Source: Arthrobacter sp. Leaf69
GTDB lineage: Bacteria > Actinomycetota > Actinomycetes > Actinomycetales > Micrococcaceae
Assembly: GCF_001422645.1 (NCBI RefSeq)
Contig: NZ_LMLR01000015.1
Span: 181,426 to 214,308 of the forward strand
Direction of reading: 5' to 3'
DNA: 32,883 nucleotides
Of the stretch, positions 8,417 to 16,188 are shown in pieces. The position numbers and the translations under genes are program-made. Position 1 is the stretch's first letter; each line of letters begins with the position of its first letter. The notes under the pieces were generated by a model. The model was given only the letters and a program-made list of their open reading frames with translations. It searched no databases and had not been told where the DNA came from.

Positions 8417-9447
8417 GCCCCCATCAGGGAAGCAGCCAGGCGGTCAAGTTCGGCTTCCGCCTCCGCGCAGCCCCGGTTGGCCTCGGCCACCCGGACGACG
8501 TCGCCGATCACCAGCACGGCCGGGTTGGAGCAATCCGCGGCCGCCGTCGTGATGGTGCCCAGCTCGGCGATGGTGGTCCGCTGGCCGGGGCGGTAGCCGC
8601 GCTCGACGACGGCCATCGGCATGTCGTCACGCATCCCGGCCCGGCGCAGGCCGGCGGCGAGCTGGCGCAGGGTGCCGATGCCCATCAGCACCACGATCGT
8701 CCCGCCCAGCCCCGCGAGGTGGGTGTGTTCCTTCTCGGTCAGCGGGGCGTGGCCGGAGACCACGGTGAACATGTGGCTGACCTCGCGGTGCGTGACCGGG
8801 ATCCCGGCCGCGGCCGGGACGGAGATGGCGCTGGTGACACCGGAGATCACCCGGACGGGAACTCCGGCCTTCACGCAGGCAGCCACTTCCTCGCCGCCGC
8901 GGCCGAACACGTACGGGTCGCCGCCCTTGAGCCGGACCACGTTCTTGCCGGCCAGGGCGGCTTCCACCATGAGGTCCTCGATGCCGGACTGGCTGACCGG
9001 GTGGTGGCCGGGGCGCTTGCCCACATCCACCAGCTCGGCCGTGCTCAGCCCGGGCAGTTCCTGATACGGCGCCAGCCGGTCGTAGAAGACCACGTCGGCG
9101 TCCCGCAGCGCTTTGACGGCCGCGACGGTCAGCAGCTCGGAGGTGCCCGGCCCGCCGCCGACCAGGGTGACATGGCCGGCGGGCCCGGCGGCGGGTTCTA
9201 CGGCGACCGGGAGGCCGGTTTCACGGCAGCGCTCCAGCAGGGCGTCCCAGCCGGGCTGGCCGTCGTCGACGGCGGCGACCAGGAAGGGGCGCTCCGGCAG
9301 CGGGCCGTCGTGCCCGGCGCCGCCCGGGCTGCTCAGCCGGGAGACCACGGCGCCGGCGGCCCGGTAGCGGCGGACCGCCTGGCGTGAGGCGGCGTCCGAG
9401 CCGGTGACGAGGACTTCGCGTCCGGTGAGATCGATGCTGAGCTGCAT
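8413..9447 (-). CDS. cobA: Uroporphyrinogen-III C-methyltransferase with a vestigial CysG N-domain
   Basis: This enzyme methylates uroporphyrinogen III at C2 and C7 with SAM to give precorrin-2, the precursor of the siroheme used by NirB. In the 344-aa product the SUMT domain starts near residue 98 with HVTLVGGGPGTSELLT and contains the second signature VVRLKGGDPYVFGRGGEE, a GVTSAISVPAAAGIPVTHR segment, and a C-terminal NPAVLVIGDVV. The first 95 residues (LTGREVLVTGSDAASRQAV) look like a shortened Rossmann domain related to the precorrin-2 dehydrogenase part of CysG. It lacks the GGG.VA nucleotide motif and the helical extension. ATG 9447 lies 2 nt after the nirB stop, so the two genes form an operon. 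Confidence 0.93.
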   Translation of the reverse strand: MQLSIDLTGREVLVTGSDAASRQAVRRYRAAGAVVSRLSSPGGAGHDGPLPERPFLVAAVDDGQPGWDALLERCRETGLPVAVEPAAGPAGHVTLVGGGPGTSELLTVAAVKALRDADVVFYDRLAPYQELPGLSTAELVDVGKRPGHHPVSQSGIEDLMVEAALAGKNVVRLKGGDPYVFGRGGEEVAACVKAGVPVRVISGVTSAISVPAAAGIPVTHREVSHMFTVVSGHAPLTEKEHTHLAGLGGTIVVLMGIGTLRQLAAGLRRAGMRDDMPMAVVERGYRPGQRTTIAELGTITTAAADCSNPAVLVIGDVVRVAEANRGCAEAEAELDRLAASLMGA

Positions 9448-9449
9448 GG

Positions 9450-12134
9450 CTATACCTCGTTCTTGTCGAGCAGTTCCGGGGTGGCGGCACGGACCGGAAT
9501 CGAAGAGCCGATCAGCACGGGTTGCTGAAGGGCCAGCGCCTTTTCTTCGGCCGTGGCCGGTCGCATCTGGCCGCGTTCGTCGGAGACGAACGTGATGGAA
9601 TCGTCCTTCTGGTCCGGGGCGTTCACGAAGGAGCGGAAGCGGCGCAGGCGCTCGGGATCCTTGAGGGTATCGGCCCATTCGTCGACGTAGGTGTCCACAT
9701 GCTTGGCCATGGCTGCCTCGAGGTCAGCGGCGATGCCCAGGGTGTCGTGCACCACCACGTCCTCGACGTGTTTGATGCCGCCGTCGAGCTCCTCCTGCCA
9801 GCGTGCGGTGCGCTGCAGGCGGTCGGCGGTGCGGATGTAGTACATGAAGTAGCGGTCGATGTACCTGATCAGGGTTTCATCGTCGAGGTCCTTGGCCAGC
9901 AGCTGGGCGTGGGCCGGGGTGGCGCCGCCGTTGCCGCCGACGTAGAGGTTCCAGCCGTCCGCGGTGGCGATGACGCCCACATCCTTGCCCCGGGCCTCCG
10001 CGCATTCGCGGGCGCAGCCGGAGACGCCCATCTTCAGTTTGTGCGGGCTGCGGAGGCCGCGGTAGCGCAGTTCAAGCTGGATGGCCATGGCCACCGAGTC
10101 CTGGACTCCGAAGCGGCACCACGTGGAGCCGACGCAGGACTTCACGGTGCGCAGGCTCTTGCCGTAGGCCTGGCCGGATTCGAAGCCGGCCTCCACCAGC
10201 AGCTTCCAGATTTCCGGCAGCTGCTCCAGCCGGGCGCCGAACATGTCGATCCGCTGGCCGCCGGTGATTTTGGTGTAGAGGCCGTACTGCTCGGCGACGG
10301 CGGCGATCACTCCGAGCTTCTTCGGCGTGATCTCGCCGCCGGCGATGCGCGGCACCACCGAGTAGGTACCGTCCTTCTGCATGTTGGCCAGGGCACGGTC
10401 GTTGGTGTCCTGCAGGGTGCCGCGGCCCGCGTCCAGGACGTAGGCGCTGTTCTGGCTGGCCAGAATGTTCGCGATGGTCGGCTTGCAGATGTCGCAGCCG
10501 GACCCGGTACCGTATTTGGCCATGATCTCCTCGAAGGAGGTCAGCTCCAGGACCCGGATGGCGTCGAAGAGTTCCTGGCGGGACAGTTCGATGTGCTCGC
10601 AGAGGGCCTTGGAGACTTCGACGCCGGACTTGGTCAGTTCGCCTTCCAGCAGCTTCTTGAGCATAGGCACGCAGGAACCGCAGCTGGTTCCGGCGCGTGT
10701 GCAGCCCTTGAGTTCGCCGAGCTCCCGGACCGGTGCGTTGCCCTCGCAGGCGCCGCAGCCGTTGACGGCGTCGCGGATGCTGCCGGCGGCCACGTTGTTG
10801 CAGGAGCAGAGGATGGCGTCGTCCGGGAGTTCGGTCTCCGGGGCGTCGCCGCCTCCGGCCGCGGTGAGGTACGCGCCGGGTTCGGCAGCGAGTTCGCGTC
10901 CCAGCATGGGGCGCAGGGACGTGTACGGGGCCGCGTCGCCTACGAAGATGCCGCCCAGCAGCGTCTTGGCGTCGTCCGTGGTGACGATCTTCTGGTACAC
11001 GCCGCGGGCGGGGTCGGCGTAGACGATTTCCAGCGCGTGCTCGGTCCGGGCGAAGGCGTCGCCGAAGCTGGCGACGTCGACGCCGGAGAGCTTGAGCTTG
11101 GTGGCGGTGTCGAAGCCGGGGAAGGTCGCGTCGCCGCCGTGCAGCCGGTCCGCGACAATTTCCGCCATCGTGTTGGCGGGTGCCACGAGGCCCAGGCACA
11201 TCCCGCCGAAGTTGGCGACCTCGCCGATGGCCCAGATGCCGGGGACCTGTGTTTCGCAGCCGTCGGAGATGATAACGCCGCCGCGCGGGCCGAGGTCAAA
11301 CAGCGGTGTTGTGTCGTTGGCGGTGCGGAACAACTCGTCGCGGGGTTTGACGCCGATCGCGACGATCACCAGGTCGGCGTCGATGATGCGGCCGTCGGCC
11401 ATGAGCACGCCGGTGACCTGGCCGTCGTCGTCGGAGAGGACCTCGGAGGGGAACACTCCGCCGTGGACGGTGAATCCCTTGGCCTCGATCAGGCGGCCCA
11501 GGGCCTGGCCGGCGCCCTCATCCAGCTGGGTGTTCATAAGCCAGGGGGAGCCGTTGATGACAATCGGGGTGGCGCCGAGCTGCTCGGTGCCGGCCGCCGA
11601 TTCAAGGCCCAGCAGCCCGCCGCCGATGGTGACGGCGTTGACCTTGCGGCCCAGCTTCGCCGTCAGTTCCGCGATGGCCTTGTTGATCGCCCGGACGTCT
11701 TCCAGCGTGCGGTAGACGTGGGTAAGTTCGGAGCCCGGGATCGGCAGGCGGGCGGCGTCGGAGCCGGTGGCGACCACCAGTTCGTCATACGGGTACACGG
11801 TGCCGGCTGCCGTGGTCACGGTCCTGCCGGCGGTGTCGATGCCTGTGACGCGCTCGCCGGTCTGCAGTGAGAGTGACTCGTGGTCCCACATCGAGGCGGC
11901 GCCCAGGGTGAGGTCGACGTCGGCGTCGGTGAGGGCTTTGCTCAACGCGACCCGGTCGTAGGGGAGGTGTGCTTCCTCGGTGAGGACGGTGACGTGCCAG
12001 CCGTCGAGGCCCCGGGCGTGCATGGCGTCGGCGAAACGGTGGGCGGCAGGGCCGCCGCCGGCAACCACGACGCGGCGCGGTGCTGGGGTGCGCTCTGCGC
12101 CCTGGTTCTGGGGGCTTGAAGTCTGTCCGGTCAC
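9450..12134 (-). CDS. nirB: Assimilatory nitrite reductase [NAD(P)H], large subunit
   Basis: NirB reduces nitrite to ammonium with six electrons from NAD(P)H in the cytosol. The 894-aa product has the standard order: an FAD/NAD flavoprotein domain (GGGPAAHR near 26-33, GGGLLGLESA near 171-180, WAIGEVA near 301-307); a BFD-type [2Fe-2S] domain (C443, C445, C485, C488); a second BFD-like stretch with GSGCDIC (C547, C550); and the sulfite/nitrite reductase domain. The siroheme-[4Fe-4S] ligands are C667-x5-C673 and C707-x3-C711. GTG 12134 is chosen because GAAAGG precedes it by six bases; upstream in-frame TTG 12182 is less likely. It is followed immediately by cobA and the HemD fusion. The partner gene nirD lies on the other strand, and GlnR-like boxes lie 80 bp upstream. 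Confidence 0.96.
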   Translation of the reverse strand: MTGQTSSPQNQGAERTPAPRRVVVAGGGPAAHRFADAMHARGLDGWHVTVLTEEAHLPYDRVALSKALTDADVDLTLGAASMWDHESLSLQTGERVTGIDTAGRTVTTAAGTVYPYDELVVATGSDAARLPIPGSELTHVYRTLEDVRAINKAIAELTAKLGRKVNAVTIGGGLLGLESAAGTEQLGATPIVINGSPWLMNTQLDEGAGQALGRLIEAKGFTVHGGVFPSEVLSDDDGQVTGVLMADGRIIDADLVIVAIGVKPRDELFRTANDTTPLFDLGPRGGVIISDGCETQVPGIWAIGEVANFGGMCLGLVAPANTMAEIVADRLHGGDATFPGFDTATKLKLSGVDVASFGDAFARTEHALEIVYADPARGVYQKIVTTDDAKTLLGGIFVGDAAPYTSLRPMLGRELAAEPGAYLTAAGGGDAPETELPDDAILCSCNNVAAGSIRDAVNGCGACEGNAPVRELGELKGCTRAGTSCGSCVPMLKKLLEGELTKSGVEVSKALCEHIELSRQELFDAIRVLELTSFEEIMAKYGTGSGCDICKPTIANILASQNSAYVLDAGRGTLQDTNDRALANMQKDGTYSVVPRIAGGEITPKKLGVIAAVAEQYGLYTKITGGQRIDMFGARLEQLPEIWKLLVEAGFESGQAYGKSLRTVKSCVGSTWCRFGVQDSVAMAIQLELRYRGLRSPHKLKMGVSGCARECAEARGKDVGVIATADGWNLYVGGNGGATPAHAQLLAKDLDDETLIRYIDRYFMYYIRTADRLQRTARWQEELDGGIKHVEDVVVHDTLGIAADLEAAMAKHVDTYVDEWADTLKDPERLRRFRSFVNAPDQKDDSITFVSDERGQMRPATAEEKALALQQPVLIGSSIPVRAATPELLDKNEV

Positions 12135-12213
12135 TGTGGGCCTTTCGCATGGGCCGCAGTCGGTGCTCTGCAGCCTTCTCAATCGAGGTGTCCACCCAGA
12201 CTAGGCAAGCGCA

Positions 12214-12262
12214 GTTTCGCTTCAGTTTCCCTTATGTTTCGTGATCTTAACTTCTGCATCAC
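12214..12262. promoter_or_regulatory. Candidate GlnR-type operator in the nirB/nirD intergenic region
   Basis: On the minus strand five boxes occur at exact 11-bp spacing: GTGAT, GTTAA, GAAAC, GAAAC, GAAAC, each separated by 6 nt. The plus-strand reading is GTTTC at 12214, 12225 and 12236, then TTAAC at 12247. The known GlnR consensus is alternating GTnAC and GAAAC boxes separated by 6 nt. It ends 80 bp before the nirB start and could also act on nirD. Confidence 0.65.
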
Positions 12263-12403
12263 GGACGCGTTTCGGGCGGCGTGAGGTGTCTTTTACCCGC
12301 CGGACACATTCACCGCATGCCGTTGAAACACCCCGGACCTAGCTTGGGTATGTGGCCGCAGGAGCGCCTGAGCCCGTTAGAGATGTATCAGAAAGGGGCC
12401 GAA

Positions 12404-12781
12404 ATGACTGCCGTACTTGAGAGCGCAGCACGGAGCTTTGTTGAACACCCCAGCCATGGGACCGGCTGGCACCGTGTGTGCGCCGTGGAGGATCTGGAAC
12501 CGGCCTGGGGTGAGGCCGCGCTGATTGCCGGCCGCCAGGTGGCGTTGTTCCGCACGGTGTCCGGTGAGGTCTACGCCGTCACCCAGGAGGATCCGGCCAC
12601 CGGGGCGTACGTCATGGCCCGCGGGATTACCGGATCCCGCGGCTCCCGCCCGACGCTCGCTTCACCGCTGCACAAGGAGGTCTATGACCTTGGGACAGGA
12701 GAGTGCCTGGGCACCCCGGAACTCCGGCTCCAAACCTTCGGTACCCGGATTGTGGGCGGGTACATTGAGGTCGAGCTCTAG
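12404..12781 (+). CDS. nirD: Nitrite reductase small subunit (Rieske-like fold)
   Basis: NirD is the small partner of NirB. The 125-aa protein has the Rieske-like beta fold without cluster ligands, as is normal for NirD: GWHRVCAVEDLEP near residues 26-38, VALFRTVSGEVYAV, PLHKEVYDLGTGEC and a closing LQTFGTRIVGGYIEV. ATG 12404 has a GAAAGGGG ribosome site 6 nt upstream, and the frame upstream of it lacks homology. The gene diverges from nirB across a 269-bp region instead of following it, which is not the usual nirBD order. TTGAAA at 12323 with GGGTAT 17 nt later is a weak possible promoter. It converges with the mutase gene 16 nt downstream. Confidence 0.92.
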   Translation: MTAVLESAARSFVEHPSHGTGWHRVCAVEDLEPAWGEAALIAGRQVALFRTVSGEVYAVTQEDPATGAYVMARGITGSRGSRPTLASPLHKEVYDLGTGECLGTPELRLQTFGTRIVGGYIEVEL

Positions 12782-12797
12782 GAGTTGACCCCGGGTG

Positions 12798-14555
12798 TTA
12801 GAGCCCCAGCGCCTCACGGACGTCCGCCAGGACGGCGTCCAGCGCGGTGCGGGCCTCGTGCCGCGCCTCGGGCAGTTCGGCGGCCGAGCCGACATTGCGG
12901 ATGACCTCCAGGTAGCACTTGAGCTTGGGCTCGGTTCCGCTGGGGCGGATGATGATGCGGCTGCCGTCCCTCGTGAGGTACAGCAGGCCGTCCGTGGGCG
13001 GGAGATGGGCGCTGCCCACGGCGAGGTCCGTGGCGGTCTCGACGGCGGAGCCGCCGAAGGATTCCGGCGGGCTGACGCGCAGCCGGTTCATCATGGCGTC
13101 CAGCAGGCCCAGGTCCGCGACCCGGATGCTGAGCTGGTCGCTGGCATGCAGTCCGTGTACCAGGTACAGCTCGTCGAGGGTGTCGAAGATCGTCTTGCCC
13201 CCGGCTTTGGCCGCTGCCGCGAATTCAGCGATCAGCACGGCGGCGGAGATCCCGTCCTTGTCCCGGACCAGGGAAGGGGCCACACAGTAACCGAGCGCCT
13301 CCTCGTAGCCGTAGAGCAGCCCGGGAACACGGGCAATCCACTTGAAGCCGGTGAGGGTTTCCTCATGGGCGTAGCCCGCGGCAGCCGCGATCCGCGCGAG
13401 CAATCGCGAGGACACGATCGAATTCGCGAACACCCCCGTGGCGGTTTCTCCGGCGGTGCCGGTGCCGCCGCCGGCTGCCAGCCGCGCCACGATGTGCGCA
13501 CCCAGCAGGACGCCCACCTCATCGCCGCGCAGCATGCGCCAGGCGCCGGTGTCCGGATCCTTCGCGGCCACCGCCGCGCGGTCGGCGTCGGGGTCGTTGG
13601 CGATCACGATGTCAGCGTCCACGCCGACGGCGGTTTCGAGGGCCAGGTCCAGGGCGCCGGGCTCTTCCGGGTTCGGGAAGGCCACCGTGGGGAAGTCGGG
13701 GTCCGGTTCAGCCTGCTCGCTCACCAATGTGACATCGGCAAAGCCGGCGGCGTTGAGCACCGCCACCGCGGTCTCGCCCCCCACGCCATGCATGGGGGTC
13801 AGGACGATCCTGAGGTCGCGGGCCGGGAAGTGCTCCGGGACGGCCAGCGCCGCGACGGCTGCCTCGTAGTCGGCCGCGATGGACGGATCCAGGGTGGTCC
13901 ACCCCTCCGTGGCCAGGGCGACGCCGGACAGCTCACCAACGGCGTCGATCTTGGCGGCGATCAGGGCGTCGTACGGCGCCACGATTTGCGCGCCGCGTCC
14001 GCTCTCCTCGACGGCGTGCCGGCCCAGGTAGACCTTGTACCCGTTGTCCTGGGGAGGGTTGTGGCTGGCGGTGACCATCACGCCGCCGTCGCATTCCAGC
14101 GCCCGCACGGCATAGGCGAGCAGCGGGGTGGGCAAGGCGGACGGCATCAGGAACGTCTCGACGCCGGCGGCGGTGAGGATGGCCGCGGTTTCTTGCGCAA
14201 AGATGTCCGAGTTGTACCGGGCGTCGAAGCCGACGACGGCGCGCGGCCGGGTACCGGGGGCGGCCTGCGCGACGGCGTCGGTCAGGAAGGCGGTGAACCC
14301 GGCGGCGGCGCGGCGCACCACCACGCGGTTCATCCGGTTGGGACCCGGGCCGAGGGCCGCCCGCAGGCCCGCGGTGCCGAACTGCAGGGTCCCGCTGAAG
14401 CTGTCGGCGAGCTCCTGACGCGCTGCGGCGGTGCCGCCGTCGGCGAGCCGGACCAGTTCGGTCAGGCTGGCGGCGGTGGCGGGATCCGGGTCCTGGGCCG
14501 CCCAGGTGCGGGCGTCGCTCAGCAGGCGGGTCAGTTCGGCATCAGAAGACGTCAT
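12798..14555 (-). CDS. Phosphohexomutase-family enzyme (PMM/PGM, possibly a phosphopentomutase)
   Basis: This 585-aa alpha-D-phosphohexomutase has all four family motifs: GTAGLR near 60-65, the phosphoserine loop TASHNPPQDNGYK with S164, the metal loop DPDADR at 321-326, and the phosphate-binding RPSGTEPKLKCY near 550. The closest described type is actinobacterial PmmB (Rv3308), which neighbours purine nucleoside phosphorylase in M. tuberculosis. Here the same phosphorylase lies 0.7 kb away, so a role in interconverting ribose 1- and 5-phosphate is plausible, although phosphomannomutase or phosphoglucomutase activity cannot be excluded. ATG 14555 is preferred: it has no ribosome site, but TAGTTT sits 7 nt before it, as in a leaderless promoter. 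TTG 14600 is the alternative start. Confidence 0.88.
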   Translation of the reverse strand: MTSSDAELTRLLSDARTWAAQDPDPATAASLTELVRLADGGTAAARQELADSFSGTLQFGTAGLRAALGPGPNRMNRVVVRRAAAGFTAFLTDAVAQAAPGTRPRAVVGFDARYNSDIFAQETAAILTAAGVETFLMPSALPTPLLAYAVRALECDGGVMVTASHNPPQDNGYKVYLGRHAVEESGRGAQIVAPYDALIAAKIDAVGELSGVALATEGWTTLDPSIAADYEAAVAALAVPEHFPARDLRIVLTPMHGVGGETAVAVLNAAGFADVTLVSEQAEPDPDFPTVAFPNPEEPGALDLALETAVGVDADIVIANDPDADRAAVAAKDPDTGAWRMLRGDEVGVLLGAHIVARLAAGGGTGTAGETATGVFANSIVSSRLLARIAAAAGYAHEETLTGFKWIARVPGLLYGYEEALGYCVAPSLVRDKDGISAAVLIAEFAAAAKAGGKTIFDTLDELYLVHGLHASDQLSIRVADLGLLDAMMNRLRVSPPESFGGSAVETATDLAVGSAHLPPTDGLLYLTRDGSRIIIRPSGTEPKLKCYLEVIRNVGSAAELPEARHEARTALDAVLADVREALGL

Positions 14556-14562
14556 AGGAACC

Positions 14563-14568
14563 AAACTA
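14563..14568 (-). promoter_or_regulatory. Candidate -10 box of a leaderless mutase mRNA
   Basis: TAGTTT (minus strand) is separated by 7 nt from the ATG at 14555, and there is no Shine-Dalgarno sequence. No clear -35 is visible. Confidence 0.4.
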
Positions 14569-14649
14569 GCGCCAATCGGCGCGGATGCCTTCCTCGACAA
14601 GCGAGAGTGCGCCTTACAGATCGATCACGGCCGTCCTGGCCGCCTGCCC

Positions 14650-14687
14650 TTGACAGCGAATTTTCCGGACACGTAACGTCTGGAATA
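14650..14687 (+). promoter_or_regulatory. Rrf2 gene promoter with overlapping operator palindrome
   Basis: TTGACA at 14650-14655 is followed after 18 nt by TAACGT at 14674-14679. The ATG of the regulator is 7 nt further on, so transcription would start at or next to the start codon. An imperfect inverted repeat TTCCGGAC-N7-GTCTGGAA (14663-14685, 7 of 8 positions paired) covers the -10 box, which suggests autorepression. Confidence 0.6.
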
Positions 14688-15169
14688 TGAAGATGGGCCG
14701 TGGAGTGGAATGGGCGGTGCACAGCTGCGTCAATATGGCGTGGACACCGGCCGGCGAGGCAGTCAACAGCGCCCGGCTGGCGGAGTACTACAAGCTCCCG
14801 GGCCCCTACCTCAACAAGCAGCTCCAGGCGCTGGTCCGTGCCGGGATCCTCAGCTCCGTCTCCGGCCCGCGCGGCGGCTTCCACCTGGCGCGCAGGCCGG
14901 AAAACGTCACCGTCCTGGACATAGTGCTGGCCCTGGAGGGGCCCGATCCGGTGTTCCGTTGCGATGGCATCCTGGCCAACGTCCCGGACGCCGACACGGA
15001 GCAGAACTTCGTCCGGACCTGCCTGATCTCCCAGGCCATGCGCCAGGCCGAACTCGCCTGGCGGCAGGCACTGGCCCGGCAGACCATCGCCGGGATCGCC
15101 GACTCGATGGAACGGCGCTTCCCGCAGGACAAGGAAAAGGCCGTGCGCTACCTCGTGCCCGGGAGTTGA
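14687..15169 (+). CDS. Rrf2-family transcriptional regulator
   Basis: The 160-aa protein has the Rrf2 winged-helix fold: RGVEWAVHSCVNMA near 5-18, the recognition region ARLAEYYKLPGPYLNKQLQALV near 29-50, the wing SVSGPRGGFHLAR near 57-69, then VTVLDIVLALEGPDPVFRC. Rrf2 proteins such as IscR and NsrR bind iron-sulfur clusters through three close cysteines. Here only C92 and C112 (plus C14) are present, so a classical three-Cys cluster is unlikely and a thiol switch is possible (inference). The next gene on this strand is 1 kb away, so the regulator is monocistronic and its targets are not evident. ATG 14687 fits a leaderless mRNA; ATG 14693 is an alternative. Confidence 0.87.
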   Translation: MKMGRGVEWAVHSCVNMAWTPAGEAVNSARLAEYYKLPGPYLNKQLQALVRAGILSSVSGPRGGFHLARRPENVTVLDIVLALEGPDPVFRCDGILANVPDADTEQNFVRTCLISQAMRQAELAWRQALARQTIAGIADSMERRFPQDKEKAVRYLVPGS

Positions 15170-15227
15170 GCCGGGAGGAGCTGAGCCGGGAGCCGGGCCC
15201 TCAGGGCACGGCCCTTCGAGCGGGACC

Positions 15228-16046
15228 TCAGAGCTTCGCGATGATCTCCGCGAGCAGCCGGGAGATGCGCGGGCCTGCGGCCTGGCCGGCTTCGAGGACT
15301 TCCTCGTGGCTCAGCGGCACGGGGCTGATGCCGGCGGCGAGGTTGGTCACCAGCGAGATGCCGAAGACCTCCATGCCCGCGTGGCGGCCGGCGATGGCCT
15401 CGAGCGCGGTGGACATGCCCACCAGGTCCGCGCCGATCCGCTTGGCGTACTGCACCTCGGCAGGGGTTTCGTAGTGCGGGCCGGTGAACTGGGCGTAGAC
15501 GCCCTCGTCCAGCGAGGGGTCGACTTCGCGGGCCAGGCCGCGGATCCGGGAGGAGTACAGGTCGGTGAGGTCCACGAACGTGGCGCCTTCGAGCGGTGAG
15601 GTTGCGGTGAGGTTGATGTGGTCGCTGATCAGCACGGGCGTGCCGGGCGTCCAGTCCTCGTTGAGGCCCCCGCACCCGTTGGTCAGGACGAGGGTCTTGC
15701 AGCCGGCCGCCGCGGCCGTGCGGACGCCGTGGACGACGGAGCGGACTCCCTTGCCCTCGTAGTAGTGGGTGCGCGCGCCAAGGACCAGGGCGCGTTTGCC
15801 TTCTTTGGTCAGCACGGAGCGGATGGTGCCGACGTGGCCCACCACCGAGGGGGAGGAGAAGCCGGGGACTTCATCCGCGGAAAGGGTGGCGGTGGTCTCG
15901 CCGATCAGTTCGGCGGCGTCGCCCCAGCCCGAGCCGAGCACCAGGGCGACGTCGTGCGCGTCCACGCCCGTCTCTTCGGCAATATAGTCGGCGGCGGCGC
16001 GGGCGGCGTCGAAGGGGTCTGTGTTCAGGAATTCTGTTGTACTCAC
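15228..16046 (-). CDS. Purine nucleoside phosphorylase (trimeric PNP/MTAP family)
   Basis: The 272-aa enzyme belongs to the trimeric PNP family, which cleaves (deoxy)inosine and guanosine with phosphate to free base and pentose 1-phosphate. Visible motifs are the phosphate loop LVLGSGWGD near 35-43, GVRSVVHGVR, TNGCGGLNEDWTPGTPVLISDHINL near 121-145, the purine-contact GPHYETPAE, DLVGMSTALEA, and LVTNLAAGI. The length is normal. GTG 16046 is the likely start; no ribosome site is seen, but TAACTT lies 6 nt upstream as for a leaderless transcript. It diverges from the LpdA-like gene and converges with the Rrf2 regulator. With the nearby mutase and deoC it fits nucleoside salvage. Confidence 0.94.
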   Translation of the reverse strand: MSTTEFLNTDPFDAARAAADYIAEETGVDAHDVALVLGSGWGDAAELIGETTATLSADEVPGFSSPSVVGHVGTIRSVLTKEGKRALVLGARTHYYEGKGVRSVVHGVRTAAAAGCKTLVLTNGCGGLNEDWTPGTPVLISDHINLTATSPLEGATFVDLTDLYSSRIRGLAREVDPSLDEGVYAQFTGPHYETPAEVQYAKRIGADLVGMSTALEAIAGRHAGMEVFGISLVTNLAAGISPVPLSHEEVLEAGQAAGPRISRLLAEIIAKL

Positions 16047-16052
16047 CGGTAC

Positions 16053-16058
16053 AAGTTA
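16053..16058 (-). promoter_or_regulatory. Candidate -10 box of a leaderless PNP mRNA
   Basis: TAACTT (minus strand) is followed by exactly 6 nt and then the GTG start at 16046. No ribosome site and no obvious -35 are seen. Confidence 0.4.
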
Positions 16059-16174
16059 TCGTGCCCGCGGCATGCTGCCCAGCACCCTGCCCGGCCCCGC
16101 TCCCGGCGCCCTCCAACCGCGGTGCCCGGTGCCGGGCTGTCCCCGGATTCTTGGTGGTGCCGGTCCGGATGGTG

Positions 16175-16188
16175 GACAATGGCTGATT
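16175..16188 (+). promoter_or_regulatory. Candidate -10 region of a leaderless LpdA-like mRNA
   Basis: GACAAT at 16175-16180 lies 8 nt before GTG 16189. TTGGTG at 16151-16156 is a possible -35 at 18-nt spacing. No Shine-Dalgarno sequence precedes the start. Confidence 0.4.

Noticed and set aside
9522..11870. Long plus-strand open frame opposite nirB
   Set aside because: Antisense to a gene with all catalytic motifs; low-complexity Gly/Ala/Val/Asp composition; no ribosome site.
12795..14690. Long plus-strand open frame opposite the mutase gene
   Set aside because: No motifs, Gly/Arg/His-rich composition, antisense to a conserved enzyme.
15170..15227. Possible terminator between the Rrf2 and PNP genes
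   Set aside because: The stretch is GC rich with short repeats of TGAGCCGGGAG, but no stable stem with a T-tract could be drawn with confidence.
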